Shown here piece by piece: positions 8,474 through 15,694 of a DNA stretch of 64,000 bases. Position numbers and translations under genes: made by a program. The stretch is from CAVTQZ01 sp963737015 (GTDB lineage Bacteria > Actinomycetota > Acidimicrobiia > Acidimicrobiales > UBA8190), in the NCBI GenBank assembly GCA_963737015.1, contig CAVTQZ010000001.1:1302001-1366000 (forward strand), given 5' to 3'. Positions within the stretch are counted from its first letter, which is position 1, and the number at the start of each line of letters is the position of its first letter. The notes under the pieces are model-generated. The model worked only from the letters and a program-made list of their open reading frames with translations. It ran no database searches and had not been told where the DNA came from.

Positions 8474-9141
8474 TCAGTCGGACAGGGGCGAGCCTCCGAT
8501 GCGAACCTTGGACCCGTCGAGGCCGAGCAAGTCGAGGGTCGTCCTACCGCCGCGGAGCTCCTCGAACATGCGTCGCTCACGATCGGCGCGCTCTCTGGCC
8601 TTCTCCAACACCTCGACGAGCTCCCCTGCGTCGATGACCACGACGCCGTCCGCGTCGGCGACGACCCAGTCGCCGCACCGAACCGACACGTCCCCGACGA
8701 CCACCGGCGTAGCGATCTCCCCACCTTTGTCCTTGGACGCTCCTCGCAGGGCCACCATCGAAGCGAAGACCGGGAAGCGGTGCGCTTCGAGCGCAGTGCT
8801 GTCGCGCACTCCTCCGTCGATCACCAAGCCCGACAGACCTCGAGCCTGTGCCGCCGTCGTAAGCACTTCACCCCAGTACCCGAAGGCAGGATCCTCCTCG
8901 ACCGAGACCACGAGGACGCTTCCGGCAGGCGCTCGTGAGACCGCGACGTGTACGGCCAGGTTGTCGCCGGCTGTACATGCCACGGTGAACGCCCTCGCGC
9001 AGAGACTCGCCCCGGCCCAGACAGGGCGAATCCGCACGGCCATAGGACGCGCACCGGACTCTCCGACGGTCGCCGACCCGAGCTCGCGCGCAGTTCGCGA
9101 GTTCGCTCGAGCATCGTTTCTTCATCCATGGAATCGTTCAA
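8474..9141 (-). pseudogene. RraA-like / HMG-aldolase-like protein with a frame break
   Basis: The main frame (8474-9043, 189 aa) carries the RraA/4-carboxy-4-hydroxy-2-oxoadipate aldolase-like fold, including GYWGEVLTTAAQARGLSGLV, VIDGGVRDS and the FPVFA segment. The ATG at 9043 is too far downstream: in-frame sequence upstream of it (RELGSATVGESGARP) continues the family's N-terminus but has no start codon. The missing start lies in another frame: TTG at 9141 with TAGGAG 8 nt upstream, reading MNDSMDEETMLERTREL. The frames would join if one GC were removed from the GCGCGCG run at 9085-9091. This is either a real 2-bp expansion or a sequence error. Confidence 0.7.
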
Positions 9142-9150
9142 CGCTCGCTC

Positions 9151-10260
9151 CTACCAGGCGGCCGCCGAGAGCCCTGTCACGAGGAGTGCGGGCCGCTCGC
9201 CATTTTCGGAAACGAAAAGCTGGGCCCCCGAAATGTAGAGAAGCCAATGACCACTGCTGTCCGCCTCGAGGCTCGTATGGTCGTTCGTCAATATCCCGAG
9301 GGCCAGCTGTCGGACTATTACGCCGCTCGACGGGTCGACCTCCACGAGCAAATTCGAGGCGGTCCCGGCAGTGCCGGGTTGGCAACAGACCCTGTCGACG
9401 AAGAGGTCGCCGTTTCGCATGAATACGCCCTCCCGGTAGTACGAAGCCGATGGGTCGTTACCCGTGACGGGCACTCCCGAGCCACCGAAGTAGTACTCGT
9501 CGGTGGCGGGATGGACCACCGAGATCTGCCATCCCGAGCTTCCCTGACCCACAGCGATCGTGACTGCAAGCTCTTGTCCATCGCTCGACCAGGACAAGTG
9601 GTCGATCGGTCTGGCCGGGCCGTTCGCTAGTTGCGGCGAGACCGGATAAGTCGTCTCGGAGCCCGTCGAGACCTGCCTGATGACGAGCTCGTAGAAGGAA
9701 GGCGAATACAGCTGACCCTGACACGTCCCCGAGTTGGTGAACGGCTGACGTGCGTAAGCAATTCTGGTGCCGTCGGGACTCATCGCAGGATCGCTCCCCG
9801 ACGCAACGGCTACAGGTGAACCGCCAGTGATGGGGACCTCTTCGATCTCGTGCATGCACCCGGCTGCCGTCTCGTAATAGACGGTCCGTCCGTCCGGCGA
9901 GACCGCGACCTCGTCACCTGTCGCGCCCGACGCGAGCATCCTGAGTGGCGCACCTGTGCTCGGGTCGAGCTGTTCAAGCTCGCCCCCTGTAGTCACGGCC
10001 ACGAGCGTGGGAGGCGGCGGGACGCTTGCAGGGGACCTGCCCCCGTTGGCTTTGTGCGAGGTGCCCGCGGAGCCTCTCGCATGGGAACTTCCCCCCGTCC
10101 GCGTGATCGCTGAACCGGAAGTCCCCGAACCACCTCCGCCCAAGTTGTCCAGCGCCACTACCGTCCCGAGTCCGGCAACGGCGGCGCACAGAGCGACGAC
10201 TGCGAATCGCAGCCGGCGGTTCGCCCTGAGGATCTCGCTCTCCACGCCACCGATGTCCAT
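9151..10260 (-). CDS. Membrane-anchored beta-propeller (TolB/WD40-like) protein
   Basis: A 369-aa protein with one N-terminal membrane segment (RFAVVALCAAVAGLGTVVAL), a Gly/Ser-rich linker (about residues 40-80) and a body of repeated blades with the TolB-like signature SPDGRTVYY, SPDGTRIAY and SSDGQELAV. It is probably exported and membrane-tethered, with the propeller outside; its partner or ligand is unknown. The ATG at 10258-10260 is preceded by GGAGC. Its stop overlaps the TAGGAG ribosome site of the RraA-like gene, so the two are likely co-transcribed. Confidence 0.75.
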   Translation of the reverse strand: MDIGGVESEILRANRRLRFAVVALCAAVAGLGTVVALDNLGGGGSGTSGSAITRTGGSSHARGSAGTSHKANGGRSPASVPPPPTLVAVTTGGELEQLDPSTGAPLRMLASGATGDEVAVSPDGRTVYYETAAGCMHEIEEVPITGGSPVAVASGSDPAMSPDGTRIAYARQPFTNSGTCQGQLYSPSFYELVIRQVSTGSETTYPVSPQLANGPARPIDHLSWSSDGQELAVTIAVGQGSSGWQISVVHPATDEYYFGGSGVPVTGNDPSASYYREGVFMRNGDLFVDRVCCQPGTAGTASNLLVEVDPSSGVIVRQLALGILTNDHTSLEADSSGHWLLYISGAQLFVSENGERPALLVTGLSAAAW

Positions 10261-10340
10261 AGAGCCCCAGCTCCGAAGGCTTCGCCCGACGCCGACCGCC
10301 AGAACGAACCGCCGATGGTACGCGCCCGGGTGGTCGTACC

Positions 10341-11876
10341 GTGGGCGAGATGCCGCCGGCATGCGAGCGGGTACGAGCGTGGCCTCTCGTCGCCGCCGGC
10401 GTGGCGCTCGAGGTCCTCGCGCTATGCGGCGTGATCCCATCGGCCCCGGGAATCATCCATGGTGTCGCGCTGCCGCCCCTCGACCTTGCATACGACATGA
10501 CCCTGCTCCTGTCGCGAGCAACGACCCCGGTGTGGTTCGCGATCGGCTTGGTGCTCAGCATCACAGGACGCGCCGTCGTCCTCGCGTTGATGCTCGGGTC
10601 GATACGACGCTGGTGGATCGCGCTCCGCTTCGAGCTTCTGTGCTTGGTTCCCGCATACCTATCAGCAGAGGCTGCATACGCGGGCCGGGCGATGCTCTAT
10701 GCCGCCCTCTATTGGTCAGGAATATTGCTCCTCGTCGCGTTCGCCTTGCTGCTCGCGCACGTGCCATGGGAGAGAACAACGACCCTCCGAGAATCGCTGA
10801 AGCTCGGCTTCACACGAGGGCCGCGTGCTCCTACGGTCGCCCTGTACGTCGCAACACTCGGCGCGCTGGGCGGCATTCTCCACGGTGACGGTTCTCCATT
10901 CGCCCTCCTAGCCATTCTGCCGTCGCTCACCCTCACCCTCGTGACGGCGCGACGACTTCGCAGCGTTCCGGGCGGCCCCGCGGCCTCACGAGCGACGGCC
11001 GTGGTCCTAGGCGCTGTGGTCGTGGCGCTCGTCGTCGTCCCACCGGGGCCGAATTCGACCAGTGCCGCCACGCCCCGAAGAGGAGGCGAGCTCTTCGTGG
11101 TTGCGGGGATCGACACCTCGAGCGGACACGGCTCGATGTTCCGCTTGCATCCATCGCAACTCGGGTTCAGCTGCGACCAGGCTTACTACTTCTCCTATAG
11201 AGGGCCGGGGAGAGGCACAGCGCAAGGTGAGGCGACCTGTCCGATCTCCTCGGGATCTCGCTATTCGCGGCCAGACACTGAGCGACCCCTCCGTCTTTCC
11301 GCGCGGGCTTTCGAGGAGGAGGTGAATGCCCTGCCGCCTCCGGTGACCGTCGTGACACACTCCTCGGGAGCCTGGATCGCGTGGGCCGGATTGGCGGAGG
11401 ATCCGAAGAGTCCCGTTGAGGCGCTCGTGATGCTCGCTCCTTTGACGGACCCGGCCGGTTACCCGTCCATCGGGCAATACGGAAGCGCGGTCGTCGGTGC
11501 GGCCGGTATGCGCTTGTTCGCGACGATCGGTCAGTCGACCGGCTTTTCCCGCTTCGATCCTGATCGTCCGCTCGCGCGCGAACTCCTCGGGTCGCAAGGT
11601 GCGGCATCGGCCCTGTTCGGCCGACTGCCCGCAAAACCTCTGCGGTCCTTGGCCCTTCCCAGCGCATTCGACCTCGCGCTGTTCGACGATCGTGCGGGGG
11701 CACCGTTTCCGCATTCGCTCGCCGGGTGCGCCCTCATTGGAAGTCACACGGCGGCCGCAACCTCGCCGTCGGCGTTAAGTCAGGCAAACGCCTTCTTGAG
11801 CGCCGCTCGGCCGGCGCGCTGCGGAAGGGTGGCCGGATGGATCGCAGACACTGGTGCCGCTTTCGCCACTCCCTGA
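10341..11876 (+). CDS. Polytopic membrane protein with a C-terminal serine hydrolase-like domain
   Basis: A 511-aa protein. Residues 1-240 hold about seven hydrophobic segments. Residues 250-510 look like an extracytoplasmic alpha/beta-hydrolase: a strand VTVVTHSSGAWIAW puts a nucleophile-elbow Ser at about 341-342 (THSSGAW rather than the textbook GxSxG), followed by EALVMLAPLTDP and a late GCALIGSHTAA block that could supply His. Two Cys pairs may form disulfides. I do not recognise a named family for the whole protein. The GTG at 10341 has an in-frame ATG alternative at 10350. Confidence 0.65.
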   Translation: MGEMPPACERVRAWPLVAAGVALEVLALCGVIPSAPGIIHGVALPPLDLAYDMTLLLSRATTPVWFAIGLVLSITGRAVVLALMLGSIRRWWIALRFELLCLVPAYLSAEAAYAGRAMLYAALYWSGILLLVAFALLLAHVPWERTTTLRESLKLGFTRGPRAPTVALYVATLGALGGILHGDGSPFALLAILPSLTLTLVTARRLRSVPGGPAASRATAVVLGAVVVALVVVPPGPNSTSAATPRRGGELFVVAGIDTSSGHGSMFRLHPSQLGFSCDQAYYFSYRGPGRGTAQGEATCPISSGSRYSRPDTERPLRLSARAFEEEVNALPPPVTVVTHSSGAWIAWAGLAEDPKSPVEALVMLAPLTDPAGYPSIGQYGSAVVGAAGMRLFATIGQSTGFSRFDPDRPLARELLGSQGAASALFGRLPAKPLRSLALPSAFDLALFDDRAGAPFPHSLAGCALIGSHTAAATSPSALSQANAFLSAARPARCGRVAGWIADTGAAFATP

Positions 11877-11941
11877 CGAAGGTCGAGGTCCGACGCTGCA
11901 TGGCGCCGCGCGGCCGACCAGAGCGGCCCGCCCGATGTGGC

Positions 11942-12538
11942 TCAGCGCAACGGCGCGGGTCCGACGAATCGATGCGAACGGACGCCCCAGCCCAGCGCGA
12001 AGGCACCTAAGACCACCAAGAGGACTCCGGGCCCGAGCGAATACCCGATCTGGTATGCCAGCTCCCGGATGGGGCTCGCCGGAACAAAGACGCCCGCCGA
12101 GCGTTCCAGTACGGGCCAGGCCAGCGGCCCTATGACCAGCCAGGCTCCACATATAGCGGCGACCGTCCCGAGAGCCGCGGAACCGAGCCGGGCGAAGCCC
12201 GCGATGGCCCGCGGTACGAGCCCGAGCATCATGAGGCCGCACCAAACCGCAACCGCCCCCGGCGCCAGCCACAAGAGAGCGTGTGGCAGGTTCCAGTACC
12301 AAGACGAAGCTCCATCAGCGCTGAAACCGAAGGTAGGTCCGACAAAGGGAACGATGCCGGCCCACGCTCCGAGGAGCATGATCGTGAATCCGGTCACGCC
12401 CAATCCCGTCGCAGGTACGACAGCCCGCCTCGGACGACGGTCCTCTTCCAGACCGACCACCGCGCCCTCCCGGCGCCCCGGCGCCTCTTCCGTTACTGGC
12501 TCGTCGGCTCTGTTGTGTTCGACACCGGCCATACTCAT
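11942..12538 (-). CDS. Four-helix integral membrane protein under a SigB-type promoter
   Basis: A 198-aa protein with a charged, Glu/Arg-rich cytoplasmic N-terminus (about 45 residues) and four hydrophobic helices. There is no named family I can recognise. The ATG at 12538 follows a GGAGGTG ribosome site. A very good SigB-type promoter lies 40-65 bp upstream, and the gene is divergent from the RsbV/RsbW/sigma operon, so it is probably a target or membrane partner of that stress-response system. It converges on the hydrolase-like gene, 65 bp away. Confidence 0.75.
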   Translation of the reverse strand: MSMAGVEHNRADEPVTEEAPGRREGAVVGLEEDRRPRRAVVPATGLGVTGFTIMLLGAWAGIVPFVGPTFGFSADGASSWYWNLPHALLWLAPGAVAVWCGLMMLGLVPRAIAGFARLGSAALGTVAAICGAWLVIGPLAWPVLERSAGVFVPASPIRELAYQIGYSLGPGVLLVVLGAFALGWGVRSHRFVGPAPLR

Positions 12539-12577
12539 AACGACACCTCCAAATGGGTCTAATGCCGCAAGTTCTCG

Positions 12578-12603
12578 ATTCCCCATGGAGGGATTCGGGA
12601 AAC
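12578..12603 (-). promoter_or_regulatory. SigB-type promoter
   Basis: Reading the minus strand, GTTT (12603-12600) is followed after 16 nt by GGGAAT (12583-12578). This matches the SigB consensus GTTTAA-N14-GGGWAW in spacing and in nearly all key bases. The predicted start is near 12571, giving a leader of about 33 nt that contains the GGAGGTG ribosome site of the membrane protein gene. Confidence 0.65.
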
Positions 12604-12735
12604 CCGCTGATGCCGTGTCGCTGCGCAGAAGTGGGGCGGAGATTTCAGCGGTTGAGCATAAGTTGTCGATCCGCCAACTTCTCGTGGACATCGCGTTCAG
12701 GGCATGATGGTCGGGTGCGAGAGGAGAAAGCCCCG

Positions 12736-13083
12736 ATGAACACCGAGGCGAATTTCGAGATTGCCGAGACTGTCGAAAACGGTGTTCCCGTAGTGGTGGT
12801 ACACGGCGAGCTCGACGTCTCGACGACCCCTCGGCTGAAGGACAAGGTCATGTCGCTTGCCGAACAGGCACATGCTTCTGCGGTTGTGGACCTGAGCGCG
12901 GTGACGTTCGTCGATTCGACCGCTCTGGGGGCCCTCGTCAGCGGCGTGAAACGCTTCAGGGAAAACGGTGGGGACCTCCGCCTGGTGGTGGTGGACCCCC
13001 ACATAGAAAAGGTGCTGGAGATCACGGGCCTGACGGAGGTGTTCGCCATCTTCCCAACCTCGACCGAAGCGGTGAGCGGGTGA
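12736..13083 (+). CDS. STAS-domain anti-anti-sigma factor (RsbV/SpoIIAA-like)
   Basis: A 115-aa single STAS domain. The phosphorylation loop reads FVDSTALGAL with Ser61 as the expected target of the partner kinase. The unphosphorylated protein would bind the anti-sigma factor and free the sigma factor. The ATG at 12736 follows a purine-rich GAGAGGAGAAAG. The stop overlaps the GTG of the next gene by 4 nt, the usual translational coupling in Rsb operons. Confidence 0.93.
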   Translation: MNTEANFEIAETVENGVPVVVVHGELDVSTTPRLKDKVMSLAEQAHASAVVDLSAVTFVDSTALGALVSGVKRFRENGGDLRLVVVDPHIEKVLEITGLTEVFAIFPTSTEAVSG

Positions 13084-13538
13084 GCGCAACCGGCTCCGCG
13101 CGATTGTCGCCAGGAAACGACGAAGACATCTTCGCCGACCACGTCGAGCTGGAGCTTCCGGCCAAGCCAGAGCTCCTGTTCCTTGCCCGTATGACCGCGG
13201 CTGCCGTGGCTTCGCGCGCTGAGTTCGGCTACGACCAGATCGATGACCTCCGGCTGGCACTCGACGAACTGTGTCTCACCTTGTTGTCCGGTTCGCAAGA
13301 ACCAGACGCCCGTGTCCGCTTGTCGTTCAAGTGGAATGACACATCGATCGAGGTCCTCGCCTCGCTCGATGTCGGTGATCAAACCCGGCCGGCGACGACC
13401 AGGTTGCATGCTTCACCGAGCCCCAACGAGCTCTCCGAGCGCATCCTCGACGCGCTGGTGGACGCGCATGGATTCGACGTTCGAGACGGCCAACCCTCCT
13501 CGTGGTTGCGCGTACGGCGTCGCGAGGGCGACGACTAG
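13080..13538 (+). CDS. Anti-sigma factor / serine kinase-like ATPase (RsbW/SpoIIAB-like)
   Basis: A 152-aa HATPase_c_2-type protein between the STAS antagonist and the sigma gene, overlapping both (GTGA at the start, TAGTG at the end). The helix IDDLRLALDELCLTLLSGS corresponds to the N-box, with Glu present but no Asn at the usual Mg-binding position, and no clear G1 box is seen. By position and fold it should bind the sigma factor and phosphorylate Ser61 of the STAS protein, but kinase activity is doubtful given the missing Asn. Confidence 0.82.
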   Translation: MSATGSARLSPGNDEDIFADHVELELPAKPELLFLARMTAAAVASRAEFGYDQIDDLRLALDELCLTLLSGSQEPDARVRLSFKWNDTSIEVLASLDVGDQTRPATTRLHASPSPNELSERILDALVDAHGFDVRDGQPSSWLRVRRREGDD

Positions 13539-14344
13539 TGTCGAGCGACTTAAAGGAGAAGCAGGACAAGACCGTCGGAAGGCCGAGCCCCATCGACAGG
13601 GACGAGGCGAACCGACGAGAGAATCTCCGTAAGAAGTTCGCGGAGTTTGCCCGAACTCGCCACGAGACCACCCGGGCCGAGCTGATCGAGGCCCACCTCG
13701 GTCTCGCAGAACACCTGGCCCGTCGCTTCACGCACAGAGGCGAGCCGTACGACGATCTCGTCCAGGTCAGCTCACTCGGGCTGATCAAGGCGGTAGACCG
13801 CTTCGACCCGGAGCGTGGCGTCGAGTTCACGACGTATGCCACGAAGACGATTCTGGGTGAGCTGAAACGACACTTTCGCGACAAAGGATGGGCCATCCGT
13901 GCTCCACGCCGGATTCAAGAGCTTTATCTGCACCTAGGTCAGGCCGTCAGCTCACTGTCTCAGGAGCTCGGGCGGTCGCCGACCATCAAGGAGCTCATGA
14001 AGGAGACAGGGGCTTCCGAGGATGAAGTCATCGAGGCGATGGAAGCGGGACAGGCGTACCGCTCCGCCTCCCTCGACAGCGGGGGTCCTGACGACGAGGG
14101 CATAGGCGCGCGTCTGGGTGTGGAGACCGGAGACTTCGGAGATGCCGAATGGCGCGCAGTTCTCAGTCCTTACGTCTCAGAACTTCCCGAAAGAGACCGA
14201 ATGATCCTGCGGTTGCGATTCGTGGAGGGGCTCACGCAGTCAGAAATCGCTAACCGGGTCGGCATCAGCCAGATGCACGTGTCACGCCTCTTGGGTCGTA
14301 GCTTGGTCGCCCTCCGTGAAGCATGCGCAGGGGAAACCGGCTGA
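13538..14344 (+). CDS. SigB/SigF-type RNA polymerase sigma factor
   Basis: A 268-aa group 3 sigma factor. Region 2 is intact (DDLVQVSSLGLIKAVDRFD and then FTTYATKTILGELKRHFRD), followed by region 3 (RRIQELYLHLGQAVSSL) and region 4 with the helix-turn-helix GLTQSEIANRVGISQMHVSR. The GTG at 13538 shares one base with the anti-sigma stop codon and gives a Lys-rich start. It should be held by the RsbW-like protein and direct general-stress promoters such as those at 5510 and 12578. Confidence 0.92.
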   Translation: MSSDLKEKQDKTVGRPSPIDRDEANRRENLRKKFAEFARTRHETTRAELIEAHLGLAEHLARRFTHRGEPYDDLVQVSSLGLIKAVDRFDPERGVEFTTYATKTILGELKRHFRDKGWAIRAPRRIQELYLHLGQAVSSLSQELGRSPTIKELMKETGASEDEVIEAMEAGQAYRSASLDSGGPDDEGIGARLGVETGDFGDAEWRAVLSPYVSELPERDRMILRLRFVEGLTQSEIANRVGISQMHVSRLLGRSLVALREACAGETG

Positions 14345-14589
14345 AAGCTAAACGGTCCTTGTAACGCGACCGCAACAGCCCGACGTATCGCTCACAAAAG
14401 TTTTACCGAGTCGTTTGCGTCTCGGCTCTCCCGGCCGCACCACGAGTACAGGTTGCGACGTTCAATTCTCGATTAAAAACGTCTTGGGGACCTAACTGAT
14501 CGAGGTGATATCCTGGAATCATCCACCCCTTGCGGCGGCCTTTAGGGCCCGATTCCGCTTTTCCCGCGCAACCTGTGGAGGACACTTAG
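14345..14589. other. Intergenic region after the sigma operon
   Basis: About 245 bp with lower GC than the genes around it. No clear terminator hairpin with a T-run is visible. A TTGGGG / TATCCT pair at about 14484-14515 is a poor promoter candidate for the next gene (spacing about 19 nt). Nothing else was recognised. Confidence 0.3.
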
Positions 14590-15252
14590 TTGACAAGGGA
14601 CCAAACCGTTAGAAGGCGCATTCTCGACTATTTGACAGAACACGGTGCAGTCAGAGATTCCAGTGGTAGGGCCACAGCGCGGCTGAAAACCGCCGTTGGT
14701 TACGAAGGCAGTGACACCGCGTTCACACAACTCGTGTCAGCAATGGCCAAGTCGGGTTCCCTCGTACGCGAAGTTCGCGGCAAACGCACATACCAAGTGT
14801 CCCTGAGCGGAAACGGTCAACAGCACCACGGGCCGATCGAGACCAAGTCCGGCGGCACGCAAGGACCGGATGACCCCATGGATTACGACGAGCTCGCCGC
14901 CGCGCTTCTGGCCAGGGTCACTCGCATCCTGGCTGCGCCGACCGACGCCTCGGATTCCACTTCGTGGGCGCGCCGGCGGCTCGAGCAACTCGAGACACGC
15001 AATTCAGCCCTGCAACGTGACATGGCACGGGCTAAGGCGGATCTCGAGGCGGTGGCCATAGAACGGGACACGCTGAAGAGCCAGCTGGACGCCGCCCAGC
15101 ACAATCTCGAACTACTGACGGAGCGGTTGAACCCACAACGTCCCTCACAGGGACGAGCGGCTGAGAGGCTCGGCTCGGACGAGCAGACCTTGCTCCACCA
15201 ACTGCGTGGGCGGCATCGACCGAGCACGCCTTCGCCCGAACGCGTCGGCTAG
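14590..15252 (+). CDS. Winged-helix protein with a C-terminal coiled coil
   Basis: A 220-aa protein starting at TTG after a GGAGG site 10 nt upstream. Residues 1-70 look like a winged-helix DNA-binding domain (RRRILDYLTEHGAV, then TAFTQLVSAMAKSGSLVREV and a KRTYQVSL wing). A flexible linker follows. Residues 140-190 form a strong heptad coiled coil (RRLEQLETRNSALQRDMARA onward). The layout suggests a dimeric or oligomeric DNA-binding protein, perhaps nucleoid-associated or a regulator. No named family was recognised. Confidence 0.7.
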   Translation: MTRDQTVRRRILDYLTEHGAVRDSSGRATARLKTAVGYEGSDTAFTQLVSAMAKSGSLVREVRGKRTYQVSLSGNGQQHHGPIETKSGGTQGPDDPMDYDELAAALLARVTRILAAPTDASDSTSWARRRLEQLETRNSALQRDMARAKADLEAVAIERDTLKSQLDAAQHNLELLTERLNPQRPSQGRAAERLGSDEQTLLHQLRGRHRPSTPSPERVG

Positions 15253-15303
15253 AACGCCGGAGGTGGGCTGGATCACAGGCCTTCCCGATGGGATCATCCC
15301 GGG

Positions 15304-15615
15304 ATGATCGCAGCGTTTTCAGTGTCGCCGTTGGGTCTCAGCGAGTCGGTCAGCGAAAGCGTGGCTGACGCCGTCCGTCTCGTACGCCAGAGCGGACTTC
15401 CGAACGAGACGAACGCGATGTTCACGAACGTCGAAGGCGAATGGAACGAGGTCATGGACCTCGTCAAGGCCTGTGTCATGAAGCTCGCCGAACACGCAGG
15501 GCGCGTCGAGCTCGTCATGAAGGTCGACTACCGCCCCGGGACCACCGATGCCCTTCATGCCAAGGTCCGAGCCGTCGACGAGAAGCTGCGGGGGGCACCG
15601 GCGCCTCAAGCCTGA
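15304..15615 (+). CDS. MTH1187/YkoF-type thiamine-binding protein (UPF0045)
   Basis: A 103-aa protein matching the small ferredoxin-like UPF0045 family: IAAFSVSPLG at the start, SGLPNETNAMFTNVEGEW in the middle and RVELVMKVDYRPG near the end. Family members bind thiamine or its pyrimidine part. There is no thiamine gene nearby and no TPP riboswitch was seen upstream, so its role here is open. A short GGGATCATCCC palindrome ends 1-2 nt before the ATG. Confidence 0.85.
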   Translation: MIAAFSVSPLGLSESVSESVADAVRLVRQSGLPNETNAMFTNVEGEWNEVMDLVKACVMKLAEHAGRVELVMKVDYRPGTTDALHAKVRAVDEKLRGAPAPQA

Positions 15616-15694
15616 AGGTAAATAGGCCGACATTCACAGCTTGCGCCCCAGAATTGCGGCGAACGGGCGGACCGCAAGGACGTTTCAGGACCAA

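Noticed and set aside
12571..12602. A plus-strand SigB-type promoter for the STAS gene (GTTC and GGGAAA in the same area)
   Set aside because: The spacing is 22 nt, too long; the minus-strand reading fits much better.
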